64,000 bases of DNA. It comes from Seriola aureovittata. Lineage: Eukaryota > Chordata > Actinopteri > Carangiformes > Carangidae. The translations under genes were made by a program, and so were the position numbers. The DNA lies in contig NC_079373.1 of NCBI RefSeq assembly GCF_021018895.1, positions 6,337,501 through 6,401,500 on the forward strand, in the 5' to 3' direction. This document shows, piece by piece, positions 10,581 through 22,163 of this stretch. How positions within the stretch are numbered: the stretch's first letter is position 1; every line of letters begins with the position of its first letter. The notes under the pieces were generated by a model, which worked only from the letters and a program-made list of their open reading frames with translations, was not told where the DNA came from and did not search any database.

Positions 10581-13500
10581 TACATTGTTAAGTAGGTGAC
10601 ATCATTGTGTATTGTTTGAGTATTCTCTGTTTGTGCAATTGTTACATTTTAACATGCTAAACAGCTAAACATTTCAATTATTTACCACAGCAGGACATCA
10701 CACGTCGCCAGAAGACAAGTTCATTGTTTCCAGCTTCAGCTCAGACAGGTTACCACATGATGACATCTTTAAAGCGACGGTCTCAAAAGACTTTTAGATA
10801 AAGATGAATGAAATGAGCCATTTATCTTGTATTTGCCACTTGTGGCCACAGCGGCCACTCTTTGGCGACAGTTACATAATCTCTCTTCAGACGGATTGGA
10901 AAAAAAAATAAAAATAAAAATCTCCACTCCAATCCAGCTGCAGTTTAGTAACATCTGTCATGTGTTTCTTTTGAAAACAAAGCGTTAATTGAGGAACATT
11001 TTACAGCTCAGACATTGGAAATCAGGACATTACAGTTCACAGACTTCCATTACAACCAATCAGGATTCTAGTTCATTTAGGCTGAATGTGACTAAATGTA
11101 TTCTATTATTACACACATAGAGAGGATTGCATGGAAGAGTATAACATAATGAGAACTGTTAATAGCATAATGTAGATTGAAAGTGCACTTACATGCTCCG
11201 GCAGAATGTAATGCAATCAAAATATGCTGTGCGGCTCTTTTAAGGAGCGGATTTTTTTTTGTGACTAAACATTCATTACAAAATGTTGCTTTACAGTGGT
11301 TATCTGATTGTTTTATCATATTTAATACTTCAATGATCCTCTCTGCCTTCCCCTCCCTCCCCCTCTGTTCCTCTCTCGATTTCAATGTGCCGAGCAACAA
11401 ATCCACAATTATCCTCACAGCAGAGGTCTTGTCAATGTGAAATTGAGATGTGGGGAACTTTACCTCGCCCGGGGCTATCAGCTCATCCAATAAGGAGGCT
11501 CCCACACAGATGCATCCACTGGCTTGTTGTTGAGACCAAGTGTTTTGGCAGAAGCTGCCGGGAGCTGCCATTGAAGATTTATCCAGCCAAAAACCCAGGA
11601 TGCACCCCCACTAGCCCGTACCCATGCCCTCCATCACCGCCACCAGTTGACACATGCTCACCGTGACATCTTCACTGATTGCCTCATTGCCAATGAAGCA
11701 GAGGGCTATGACTGATGTGTTGTACTGTGCTGTCTAGCTGGGTGTCTCTGAAACAGAGATGACGTGGGAAACACTGCAGATTTATTTAGTTTTACGGTTC
11801 ATTGAGTTTATCTGAGGGGTTAAGTTATGCTTTTTCCATTCTTAACGCAACTAATATGCACTTTTCTAAAGACTCATATTCCTTATACTTCAAGCAGTGG
11901 TGTGAGCACAACCCAGCAAACTTCTTAACACACTGCCAACCATACTCTGAGAGCAAGCTGGAAGGTGGGGTCAAAGGGCACGAGCGATGCTGGTTGCGAG
12001 GTCTTCAATACATAATAGGACATCTATACACTGCAAAGAAACTAGCCAGAGGTAGCAAAGGATCCTGGGAGGGGGGAGGTGAAGATAGCCGTCATTTATC
12101 AGCTCTAGCTAACAGCAGCAGTAGCTCGGACACCAATGCATCAATAACCTACATGCGAACAGAGATGCTGAAACCCACATGCACAGTGGTACTAATGAGG
12201 TGCAGTAGAAAAGGTCACTCAGCTGAGCTCGGAGTGTGAACTAGGAGCACAACCATGTGGAGGATGCCGGATCCCCAATCGCATGTGATTCACCCCTTTA
12301 CGATTCCCTCTGTTTTCAATCTGTATGATAAGGAGCTCTAGAGTAAGCACAGTGAATGAGGGATTCTGGCAAGAGATAAAGGGCACCCAGAGTAGAAAAC
12401 AGCAGGGAAGAAAAGCAGCCAAACTCCTCCAGACAACCGGCTTGGAAGCCGAGGGAATTTTCATCCACCCTGCAAATATTGATTTTTGTCTTTGCTGCTC
12501 TTTCCATCAGTGCTTCAAACTAAACCCCGCATTCCCAGCCACCACCACCACCACGTCTCCGTGCCCCCCTCTGGCACAGGGCCGGCCGTGTCCTGGGTGG
12601 TTTTTATAAAAGTAGCGCACCGAAGTCATGATGTGGTTCACTCACTCTTAACTACAATCTCCAGTGACTTCTGCATTGTACTGTACCGTCTCATCACTTG
12701 AAAAGGTTTTTCTATCAAAGTCAAACTCTGAGGCAGGAGAGGATTGTTTAGCTCTGGGCTGCACGCATTATCCAGAGTGGTGCACATTGTATTGTATTTG
12801 ATTATTGTGCGTATCAAAGGACTTGTAGACTCAATTTAAGACCACTTGTGCAAAACTAAACATCCCTCCCACTGAACTGAAGCGCAGTGCTGTGTAGCGT
12901 CAAACAGGGGAACATGTATTGCGTTGAGCAGATTCTGTGGGTGGGTAAATCTATACTTCCCACCTCTGTTATAATAACTACGCTTTTATATAGGATGTTC
13001 TCTGAAATGCTAATATCTGTAGGCTACGCTGTTTGCACAGTATAACACAAATGTAGATCTCTGGAATAAAGTAAAAATATGATATTCCTTTTGTGATATG
13101 AGTAGTTGATGTTTTACTGCTACAATTTAAAATAAAATCTACATTTACTCGATAAACAACAGGTCATCTGATGAAACAACGGCAAGCTAACATTTATCGT
13201 CATGCTAATCTGCTCAGTGCAGGCGTGACAATTCAAACAGATACAGCAAGGATGCAGCAGATATTAATTTACAGACATTAGAATCGTTCATTTGTCATAA
13301 AGTCATATTGAAAGCTATAGGCTTAATAGCATGTATGTGAGTGACAGAGTTTGAGAGACAACTAATGCAACACTCACAACAACTTGCAGCTGTATAAGGT
13401 GATTGTGCTGCATCTTACCATAGAAGTGTGTAAAATGATGCTACCTTAAATGATTAAACGATAGCTTGACAAAAACTTAAATCATGGTACGAGTAGTTTA

Positions 13501-15440
13501 TCTCTTAAAGCTGTAAGTGACAGGAAATCAATCATTTCCTCAGTTGTCTTGTCGTGGATGAAGACCATGAGAATAAGATGAAAGTTCCAAGGAAAAAAAG
13601 CCTAGAAAGTGGACCTTGAGTCATGACTGCCCTCGTCAAACTACTATTTCCAAGGTCAGGAATGAACCTTTCCACTCATTTGCCAAATTTGTTTGCTCTT
13701 GGTTGACACAGATTTTCTTAACCGCTGTCAGCACCAACGATCTCTGTGATTTCATTGAAATGAATCAATTCTGATGTGAAATTGAATTCACATAAAAGAT
13801 GCTGTTAGTGGGGCCTTAAGACAAAAATGTGTATAGTTTTATGGTACATCTCTTTACGGTGAGGTTAAACTCTAAGGAGGATTTAAAACATATAAGTGTA
13901 TACATTTCAAACTGTATAAGAGTTAAGGTAAAATCTATGGAAGATATATATTATTATTTAATCGTTACAATATCTGCAGCACCCAGACTGTAGAAGTAGC
14001 AGGAGCGACTTGCTAAGTTTCAATCTGTCATCACGACAGAGCAATGTAATGTAGTATTTTTTACCAAAGTCTTGTTTTATTCAATCATGTCACACACCTC
14101 CAGTTCCTACGTTACTCACTCATCCACGCATTCTATGAGCCTGCGCCATCTGGCACCCACAGCTCCGCCATGATAGCTGCCTCAGTCCCTGCAGACAACA
14201 GAGACAACCCCTTGGTCATGGATTTGGAACTGAGGCACTGCGGGTTGTGAATGCTGTCTGTCCACCCAGATGCCATAATTCCCCAGCTGAGGACCATTTT
14301 CTGTAGACTTGTTGTGATGTTGGCCCATATTTGTCAGCGCTGTCACTTCAGTCACCCTGTTATGCTGCGACTTCATGACGCCGCTGAGAGGAGTTCTGCG
14401 TCACAGGTGTTCGGGGGAGGGACACCTCAGCGGGATAGTTCTCAGTGTGCAACCCAAAGTGAGCTTTGCAGTTGCTTTGGTGAGAGCCTGACTGATCTCA
14501 CAAAATGTTACAGCAGGATTTCAGTGGACATGACTGGCAGAATATCTTTTTCACCATAAGCTAAGTTCTGAAGACCCACAGTACATTAGGATGTTTCATC
14601 ACGCCATTTTTATTTATACATGATTATATCCTGACATAATTACACTCCATCGAAAATGTACCCAAACATTTACATAGAAAATAAGAATATTATGATTACG
14701 GTTCAGATGCTATCTGTCCTCTCAGGCTGATGAAAACAGATGCACTACTATGACAGCATTCATGGTTTCAACCTGAGCTACTACCCATGGGACGCCAGTC
14801 GCTGCTGCTATAAATGCACCACAAATAAGTGAAATTACACTTGTGTCTGTGGCAATATCACCACAGTATAATGCCTTGCAGCATGTAGGTCTGTGTGTGT
14901 GCTTATGCTTCTAGGTGTCATATTAAGCTCTAGAGTTTTTTGCACAAATGGGAGAGGCTGAGAGAGAGAGAACCTGAACTTTGCTCCTCATGGTTATTAT
15001 TAGTCTCTTACTGGGGAGTTTAGACTAACAGTATGTATGTTACAGATTACAGTCAATAAGAACTTCCCTGAAATTCTAAGGGAACATGGAAATCACTGCA
15101 TCTAGTTGAGGGAAAATAGATGTTTTTTTTACTTTAACATTATTTTGTCATTATCGGTGACTCATCCATTTAGTCTTGTTTACTTAAAAAACAACCGCTG
15201 CGCGTGTACGACTGGATTTATTATGATTTGAACATTTTCCAAGGGGTTTGAGAGCGTGCTGAATATTTCTCAGTAATATCTGTCCTCAGCATAATATACA
15301 ATAATGACAGCACTTCAGACTGCAGCTCAAGGTGTTCTTGAATGTGCAGATAAACAGTATTTAAGAACCAATGCATTTGTAAAATGAATGTTTGGTTTTG
15401 TATATGGGCCAGAGAGAAAAGGTGTGAGAGATAAATCCCA
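10581..15440. other. Long intergenic stretch, no gene recognised
   Basis: Almost 5 kb of mostly unique sequence. The longest frames are 145-159 codons (minus strand 11,092-11,571; plus strand 11,802-12,239). Neither shows a domain, signal peptide or splice-site context, and neither is convincing as a gene. The block at 11,160-11,580 is unusually non-repetitive. Short CCA-triplet and GA-rich runs occur near 12,541 and 14,960. No transposon signatures noticed. Confidence 0.5.
11160..11580. other. Candidate conserved noncoding block (unproven)
   Basis: About 420 bases of unique sequence with no repeats except a short poly-T. It has several ATTTA/CAAT-type cores and an open minus-strand frame throughout. 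The open frame could be chance or a trace of constraint. Cross-species alignment would decide between a noncoding element, a decayed exon and neutral sequence. Confidence 0.2.
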
Positions 15441-15457
15441 CACTGAAAAAAACGACT
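15441..15457 (+). repeat. Left terminal inverted repeat of the CACTG element
   Basis: CACTGAAAAAAACGACT agrees with the reverse complement of the right end at 15 of 17 positions. The preceding dinucleotide is CA, as after the right end. Confidence 0.7.
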
Positions 15458-15689
15458 TTTTGGTGCAGTAAAATCTATTAGAGTAACTGTCATAATTTCT
15501 ACATTGTAATTTTAAGATTCAGTGAGAACTAGACATTTTCAAGTAAAACTATGTATTTTATTCACGTAATGAATGAATTGTGTGGGGAGAGTAAGTTTTA
15601 TTATGGTTTTCCTCATATTATTTAAATGTTTAATAGTCACTGCACATAAACCTAGATATACTAAGTAAATTGTAATCTAATATTGTATA

Positions 15690-15797
15690 GTGTGTGTTTG
15701 AATCCCGCACATGCGTATTGCGCACCGTTCGTGTCCGCCAAATCACACACACTTGGAGGAGGACGGTTGGAGCTGATGCACGGCTGAGTCATCTCAA
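15690..15797 (+). promoter_or_regulatory. CpG-rich promoter-like segment and noncoding first exon
   Basis: This stretch has many CpG dinucleotides, in contrast to its AT-rich surroundings. It includes GCACATGCGTATTGCGCACC, which resembles paired NRF1-type half sites. About 75 bases later a consensus splice donor (AAGCGTAAGT, near 15,797) occurs. A strong acceptor lies about 1.03 kb downstream at 16,829. The arrangement looks like a TATA-less promoter with a short untranslated first exon that would drive the element's own transcript. Transcription itself cannot be seen from sequence. Confidence 0.4.
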
Positions 15798-16627
15798 GCG
15801 TAAGTTATTGTCTTTCTGTTTAAAATTTGTGATAATATCTGGGTCCGTGTGTATTTTGATAGTTTGACGCGTTACTGTTCATAAGTTAATTTAATGTTAA
15901 CGTAACGCCATATCGGGCCGGGGCAAGACTGACGGTAAACAGGAGAGCCGCGTTTTTTCGGGACAAAAAGCACTAACGTTATTTTTTGAAGCACTAACGT
16001 TACAACTTTTCTCAGCTGGTGGTTATATTTAAGTGTTTATGACCTACTTGGAGCAGAACATGGTCGCGTCTGCAAAACTTTTGACAGTAACGTTATTGCC
16101 ACAGACCGAAGGTGACTGAAGCTGCCCGCTGCGAGCGAGTGAGAGACTGACAGTCTGAGAAATAAGTCTGTAAGGACAAATAAAAACTTCCTGAAATAGG
16201 TTTTAAACATATATTTACGGACTGAATCGTCTCACACAGAGGTTATAAGAGCATCAACCTGCAGATACAAAGAGACAACGCACACGGCTAGCAGCTAACG
16301 TTAGTTAGCATGGCTAGCATAGCCATATTATACTGTGTGTAGCCCATAAAGCACATGAATAGGATGTAACCGCGGTGTTTCTGTTTTAACGGCAGCGTGC
16401 TAGGCAGGTGGGGAATGCGTTTCCAGCGTTTGTGTACTCTGAAAGATGTCTCATCAGAGTAGTGTGAGTACAGGCAGAGACGTCCTAAGGATTTTGGTAC
16501 AGGCCAGCGGGGAAGTTGGGAGGGGGGACAAACGGGGTTCGGCATGGTACAGATCAACTGGGCCTAGTGTGAGTGCAGCTTAGCTCTGCTTGCTAATACT
16601 ACATGCATATTTGGATGAGACCATCTC

Positions 16628-16690
16628 TAAATGGTAAATGGCCTACATTTGTATAGCGCTTTTCTGTTATTTGCCGAACAGTCCAACATT
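16628..16690. repeat. Dispersed fish repeat fragment
   Basis: GTAAATGGCCTACATTTGTA followed by TAGCGCTTTTCT matches a short motif found very often in fish noncoding DNA. It sits in the putative intron of the CACTG element, so it was either part of the element or inserted later. Confidence 0.5.
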
Positions 16691-16828
16691 AGTCTCATTT
16701 AGGCAAGTTCAAAACTATGTATGCATGATATGTTATTTTCCCCTGTCGTCACTGTAATGTAATATTAAATTGTGGCTGAATGTTTTAGATCATTATTTTA
16801 ATATCACAAATTGTCTGTTCTTTTTCAG

Positions 16829-17114
16829 GGTGAGCCAATACAGTGGACAGTTGAGGTCTAGGGAGGACAGATTCACAGGTCAACACTGGTGTCATCAGGG
16901 AGAAACAGTAGACCTAGGCCACGAGATGGTGCCAGGATGTGGGAGTACTGCCAAAGCTTGCACGCTGCTTATGGGGCTGATTTATGCCCTGAACCTTGCA
17001 TACCCCCCAACACTGCGCTACACTTTTGAGGTGTTACAGAAACTTTTCCTGGAACTGGATGGGAGTAAGCTGTCCCCAAAAGTGCACGCTTTAAAGTTGA
17101 AGTTGCTGTCTTAA
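16829..17114 (+). pseudogene. Terminal exon of a transposon-associated protein, fragment
   Basis: A splice acceptor with a pyrimidine tract (TTCTTTTTCAG) ends at about 16,829. The downstream frame runs to a TAA at 17,112-17,114. Its last 50 residues look like a real protein: LLMGLIYALNLAYP, then RYTFEVLQKLFLELDG and LSPKVHALK. I recall closely similar C-termini in multicopy uncharacterised fish proteins, but cannot name the family safely. The first half of the exon is less protein-like in this frame and may contain a frameshift. No catalytic domain is present. It is probably the leftover last exon of a larger element-encoded or captured gene. Confidence 0.5.
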
Positions 17115-17548
17115 ATGCTATCGCACTGGCAAGGACAATCTCGGCTGCTGGTACACCCCAACTCACATCTCCATCTTTCAAATGACTGCCTACACCCTAA
17201 TGGAGAAATACTGAGAATTATCACCTTGTTTTAAAGTTCAATTTCATCTTGGCTAATCCGTGTAGGAAGTTGTCTGCCTGAAATATTTTCCATTTTGTGT
17301 CAGCTAAGGCATGTGTTAAATGTGGAGAAAGGGTAAAGGAAAAGTAGAAATGTTAATATTTAAAGCTGTTGATCATTTTTAATCGATTCAGTTGATTTGA
17401 GTACATTAAGGTTTTAATGGCATACTTAAAGTGCTCTAGTTCATTGCTGGTTTGAATGTTGAAATTACACTGTTTCAGAGGGTTGTATGGTCTTAATTGA
17501 ATATTTGAAAAGCATCTTTCCAGATGATGTTGATTTGTTAAATGTTAG

Positions 17549-17575
17549 TAAAATAAACATTTAATTGTATGGTAT
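17549..17575 (+). terminator. Polyadenylation signal after the element exon
   Basis: AAAATAAACATT contains the AATAAA hexamer about 440 bases after the stop codon, followed by a GT-rich stretch (TTGTGTGGTTTGTG) as expected for a cleavage region. It fits an mRNA made from the promoter-like segment at 15.7 kb. Confidence 0.4.
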
Positions 17576-17739
17576 TTTAGTTGTGTGGTTTGTGATAAAT
17601 ATATACTAAATGCATAGAGCAAATTGTTAGACGTATGTAATATTTATCAAAAGAAAATTAGCAACAATTACATAATTATATTGAGTAATTGAATAACATA
17701 ATACAATCAAATAATTGAAAATGTCAAAGAAAAAATAAA

Positions 17740-18072
17740 ATAAAATTTACGTATTTTCTTCATAACAGTAAATACTACAGATATATAAGATTTACTTACA
17801 TTTTTTAGGTAAATAATGTTCCTGTCTATGAAAAAATCAAATAGACCTTACTTAAATAGTTTAAATAAATGTAACATAAAAACATTGATGTAATTAAATA
17901 AGATTTACTTAATATTTTCACAAATGTAAAGTTTAGTTTTAGGTAAAATTTACTTGATACTGGCAAGCGAGTTTCACTTGATATTGCAGCATTAAAATTT
18001 ACTTAAAACATTTGAGTGCAAATTGTTACGATATATTTTTTAAGTAAATCTTATGAGTTATTTTTTTCAGTG
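17740..18072. repeat. Subterminal repeat region and right terminus of the CACTG element
   Basis: Within about 330 bases the motif TTTACTTA or its complement recurs at least six times at irregular spacing. The region ends in TTTTTTTCAGTG. Such arrays are binding sites for the transposase in known CACTA elements. The left end has fewer copies, so the two ends are asymmetric. Confidence 0.65.
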
Positions 18073-19085
18073 CAGTGTGACCTGGGAAAAGGCTAAAAAA
18101 GTGGTAAAACAGAGATATCTGCCAGTAGATCCAGTATCACAGAACTTATATAAAGCAAACAGCTGTCAGCGGTTAAATGCGTGCCGCTCATGGTCTTCTT
18201 TGACAAAAACTGAAGAGTACAAACACTCCCTGAAATATTGCTCACACTGGTAACATGTCAGTTTTTAAAAGGGGACCGGGAAGCTGAACATTTCATCTTG
18301 AAAGTCAGGCAGCAACAAAGCTTTGTTTACTAAATGTGAGAATACTAATAAAAGTGATGGCTACAGTGACAGTTTTTTCTTCTTCTATATCACTGAAGCC
18401 TTTGTAAATTCTGTTTCTGTGTGGACAATAGCCGACTGTGCTCCTCCATCTCCTGCATTTATTCAGCAGCACGATATTTCTCCTTCCCTCCATCTCTGCC
18501 AACTACTAGGTGTCATAAAACACTTAAAATAGAGGCAGACTAACAATGAGACAGATGCTGGAGGCTACAGATTTTGTGAAAGCTTCTGCAATCTAAGTTG
18601 AAAGCTTGCAAGAGTCGGGCAAACACTCTTGCTGACGCTGCTGCATTATAGATGGAAACAAAATAGGCATGGCTGTTTTATCATTAGCTCCAACTTGTGT
18701 GAATGGGAGATCAATGCAATCTGTGATCTTACCTGGAGACGGAGTGTTATCCTGGACAGTCTGAACTTTCCAACTTCGTTAGAGCGCAGCGGTGGTGGCG
18801 GTGGCTCAGTAGATGGCTTTGTTGCAATATTGATGGCACCTAGCACTATGTATCGCCAGAGCGTTTACACTGACAGCGAGTGTTGGGGATCTTAGAGTTA
18901 GAACTCGCTGCAGAGATTTACACAACAGAACGTTCTCTATAATGCATCGAATTGTTTTTTTTCCCCCACACATAATAATTTGAACAATTCATTAAAGAGG
19001 AACTAGATTTTGGAGGAGGAATACATAGCTGCACAGACCCACACAACAGGGCCTCACTCAAATCAGGTGTGTCAGTACTTGACTC
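18073..19085. other. Intergenic sequence
   Basis: No gene or repeat recognised. Short trinucleotide-type richness (GGTGGCGGTGG) near 18,790. Frames under 90 codons only. Confidence 0.55.
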
Positions 19086-19089
19086 CGCC

Positions 19090-19430
19090 AATGCAAAAAA
19101 GTGATCAGAGAAGCGGGGCGTGTGTGGAGACGGGACTTCGGTGGATGCTGGTTTACGCTCACCCAGCTGTCAGACAAAGCGGTCAAGTCCTCAATTATGC
19201 AGAACTTTAAGTCTTAATAATATTAAATTATATAAAAACTCACCCCCCGTACAGTTGTCATGATGGAGGAAATAAACTATTTTTTTGTACCAGGCTGTAA
19301 ATAAGTTTATTTCTGCTGTAAACATTTTAACATTGGAGTCTATGGGGATTGGCTCCCTTTTGGAGCCATCCTCAAGTGGCCAGAACTGCAATTTTTGGCA
19401 CTTCCATGTTGACTTGATTTTTCACCCCGT
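19090..19430 (+). repeat. Dispersed element A, copy 1 (partial)
   Basis: Shares a long diverged match with 62,560-62,910 (same strand) and 42,790-43,120 (opposite strand). Landmarks in order are AATTATGCAGAACTTTAAG, a stretch with GTACCAGGCTGTAAATAAGT, then TGGAGTCTATGGGGATTGGC and TTTTGGAGCCATCCTCAAGT. On the minus strand the copies translate to related peptides ending in LRLKVLHN, a by-product of shared ancestry rather than evidence of a gene. This copy lacks the 5' block present in the other two. It is probably a nonautonomous transposon; the class is not determinable from what is visible. Confidence 0.75.
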
Positions 19431-21672
19431 TGTTTTTTTTGTTTGTTTTTTTTTTGCAGAAAGTGCTCGAAACACGTGAGCAAAATAGTCTTACATTCTG
19501 TCATGTTTTACTTATGAATGGAATTATAGTGAAAATAAATTATTCCCCTTTTTGCTGCATCCCCAGACCCCACTTTGAAAACCACTACTCTAAAAAGGCC
19601 ACCTAAAAAATCACTTAAATGTTAAATGATAGAACAAACAAAATCACTTTGCTTAATATAAAAATTGCAGAAAAAACAAATATACAAAACTTTCCAACAG
19701 GAGTCTATAGTTCAGCAATAGTGCAAATGATAAAGTTTTATATTAACACAGGATTACTGTAACACATGTTCATGAACTTAAGGATTTGCCTTTCATGATA
19801 AAAGGCACTGATCTCCATCTAGGAGGAGGCATTACAATGGCTGACATTCAGATCAGTTTACAGCAAACAGGAAGATTGTTTGGTTTGTTGTAGGGGTTTC
19901 ACCCCAAACACATCTCATGTGACTTCTTCCTTCACACCACTTTCATTTGATTAATTCACAGCTGCAAAATAAATGGAGTCAATTCGAGCTGAGGCATTAA
20001 AAGGGATTAAATTACCTGTAATTAAGCCACTGATTTAATGTTCTGATCTGAGATAATTGATTTTATTGTCCATTAATTTAAACCAAAATTTTCAGTGAAA
20101 GGCTGAGCTTTAATGGCTGCTGCCTTCCTACAGAGAGAAGGGAAGCTATCCGTCTCTCACTGTCTGATGTAAAACATCTTTATTGTGGGTGCAGTAATGT
20201 CAGTCGAGTTATCTCTTCGTATCTACATGTTTCAGCGCAGGAGATACCAGCCTGCATCATATTCCAGGATGCGTAAAGAAGTGAAAGACAACCACTGACT
20301 GAGCATCTCGTCTGTCTACCTGAATATTTCCACAAGTAAGAACCTGGTATGGATAACACTGGAGGCTATACTGAACAACACAGTGATCATGTTACATAAG
20401 CAGACGCCGTAGCCTTTGGCCTGGAACTAACAGTTTTGATTAGATGTATTAATTATTTCAGTTTGAGATTTTTGGGTGGTAAAGATAATTCAGATTATTC
20501 TGCAGATATTATGTTTTTGGAGGCTCCACACGTCAAGTCTCTCTTCTGCAATTTATTTTTTCCTGTAACCTTCTACCCCTTTGAATACAGTTTAGGTGCC
20601 ATTATGGAAATACTGCTGCTCAGTTATGCATGCAACCTCCCCGTTTTCAACAAACTACATGACATTCCTTCATGAAAACATTGCAGCTGAATAATTAAAG
20701 AGGGCTATTTTTTGTTAATGCATTTAATTATAATGTTGTCATGATGAAATAAATTATTCATGATGACTTTTTTTTCTATTATTTTTGCTTTATCCAAAGT
20801 ATCTACAATTCAAATTCAGTCCTTTACTTTTTTTTTTTCTTTTTTTTTTTTTACTTCTTCAGGTTCATGGAGAGTTTTTCATGACCATCGGGAGAACCAG
20901 CTCCTTAATGACTCCGGGCACCTGATGCACTTGCAAGATCTTCCTCAAAGTCTCATTAAGTTTTTCCTAGAAGTTACAGTAAAAGCATCCATGTTTATTT
21001 GATCGCTTCTATGGACTCCGAAGAGTGAAAAGGAAAAGAAACCCTGGTTCACTTTGAGGCTGTTACATAATGTAGCTTCCTTGTTCCCACACTGACAGCT
21101 GGACTCAGAGCATATAAATGTTTTAGGTAAGCCATGAAATAACCATTTTTCCTTGCTAATTAGAAGGCCACCTCTCTTCCACTACCCTTGCCTTTTTTGT
21201 TTTTGTCTCTGGCTGCAAATTTCTCTCCTGCATTCTGGTCAGTGATGAGAGGGACATGTTGTGATTGGTCCACTTTAAATATCAAAGAACCACTAATTGG
21301 CTGGATATGGAATAATTTGTAGCATTTGTCTCACTTAGAAAATCCATCATGCATAGACAACTGATTAACATTCTGAATGGATAAATGAATGAATGAGTAA
21401 AATCAATAAATAAACGTTGGTGGACCGCTGCAAGTTACATGAAGGTGCAACAAGACAGCAGCAAATCTCACGAAACACACAGTCCGGGCTGATAAGTAAT
21501 CCATTGATATTTAAGAATTGAGCAGCTACAGCATTTACAATGTTTGACACTTGAATCGTAAAATCATGCTGATTTTATTTTGTGCTAGTGTGAGAAACTG
21601 AAAAGTAAAGGGTTGTTAACAAAGTGGTGCTGAATGCTAGTTTCTTGTTTGTCTTCTCGGTGAGTTGTGCAC
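19431..21672. other. Intergenic sequence
   Basis: Mostly unique AT-rich sequence. Poly-T interrupted runs occur at about 19,432-19,456 and 20,829-20,852. A unique AATTA-rich block lies at 19,975-20,110. No gene recognised; frames near 20.4-21.0 kb are hydrophobic, low-complexity readings of T-rich DNA. Confidence 0.55.
19975..20110. other. Candidate conserved noncoding block (unproven)
   Basis: A dense set of homeobox-type cores (ATTAAA, TAATTA, ATTAAT) in unique sequence, without microsatellite character. Enhancer-like in appearance only. Confidence 0.2.
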
Positions 21673-22163
21673 TTTAAGTGATAGTTTGGGTTACTTGAAG
21701 TAGGGTTGTGTGAGGTAGTTATCTTTAGTCAGTCTATTTCCTGCAGTAGATTCAGAACAGCGGGTTCCCAGTTTAGAGAAGCAGCAGGAGCACCGGGACA
21801 GAAGCTGAGCGATGTGCTGCTGTGGGCGGGGCCATCTGCAAAAATTTGTTTTAGCCACAAAAAAAAATGCCCACAGAAAAAAAGTCAATAACAGTTGAGG
21901 TGTTGGTTTTATTTAGAATATTTTTACCACTTTATCTTGCCGTCAAACAGGCCTTTCCTTTGGAACCACAGTTTATGAACTGTTGAACTACCATGTCCCT
22001 ACGCAGAGGCGCATGGCCCCCGTCCACAGCAGCACAGCAAACAGCTCCTGCTGCTTCGCTATATTGGGATCACACTGATCTGAATCTACTGCAGGTAATA
22101 CACTGACTATAGATGTCTACCTCACACAACCCCACGTTAAATAACCCAAATTATCACTTTAAA
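21671..22163. mobile_element. Foldback element with about 165-bp inverted arms
   Basis: The left arm (about 21,671-21,840) and right arm (about 22,005-22,163) are imperfect reverse complements. Shared landmarks are AGTGATAGTTTGGGTTA near the outer edge, GGGTTGTGTGAGGTAG, CTGCAGTAGATTCAGA and GAAGCAGCAGGAGC, and the arms end near a GGGGCCAT core. The spacer is about 165 bases and AT-rich. Long arms with a short unique centre, and no coding capacity, define a foldback or MITE-type DNA element. Similar sequences are familiar to me from other fish genomes. Confidence 0.8.

Larger units (their letters stand above)
15441..18072. mobile_element. CACTG-ended DNA transposon derivative, about 2.6 kb
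   Basis: The ends are inverted repeats: CACTGAAAAAAACGACT at the left, and the reverse complement of CACTGAAAAAAATAACT at the right. The flanking dinucleotide is CA on both sides, compatible with a 2-bp target duplication. The right 350 bases carry at least six copies, in both orientations, of a subterminal motif around TTTACTTA/TAAGTAAA. CACTG ends, short target duplications and subterminal repeats fit the CACTA/EnSpm superfamily. No DDE transposase is encoded, so it must be nonautonomous. Inside are a CpG-rich promoter-like part, splice sites, a protein-like exon and a polyadenylation signal. The superfamily assignment is inference; another fish DNA-transposon family is possible. Confidence 0.65.

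Noticed and set aside
14182..14559. Overlapping frames of 64 and 102 codons as a gene
   Set aside because: No motif, no splice context, and both strands open to a similar degree.
18783..18815. SINE head suggested by 'GGCGGTGGCTCAGTAG'
   Set aside because: Isolated short match inside GGT-rich sequence with no SINE body.
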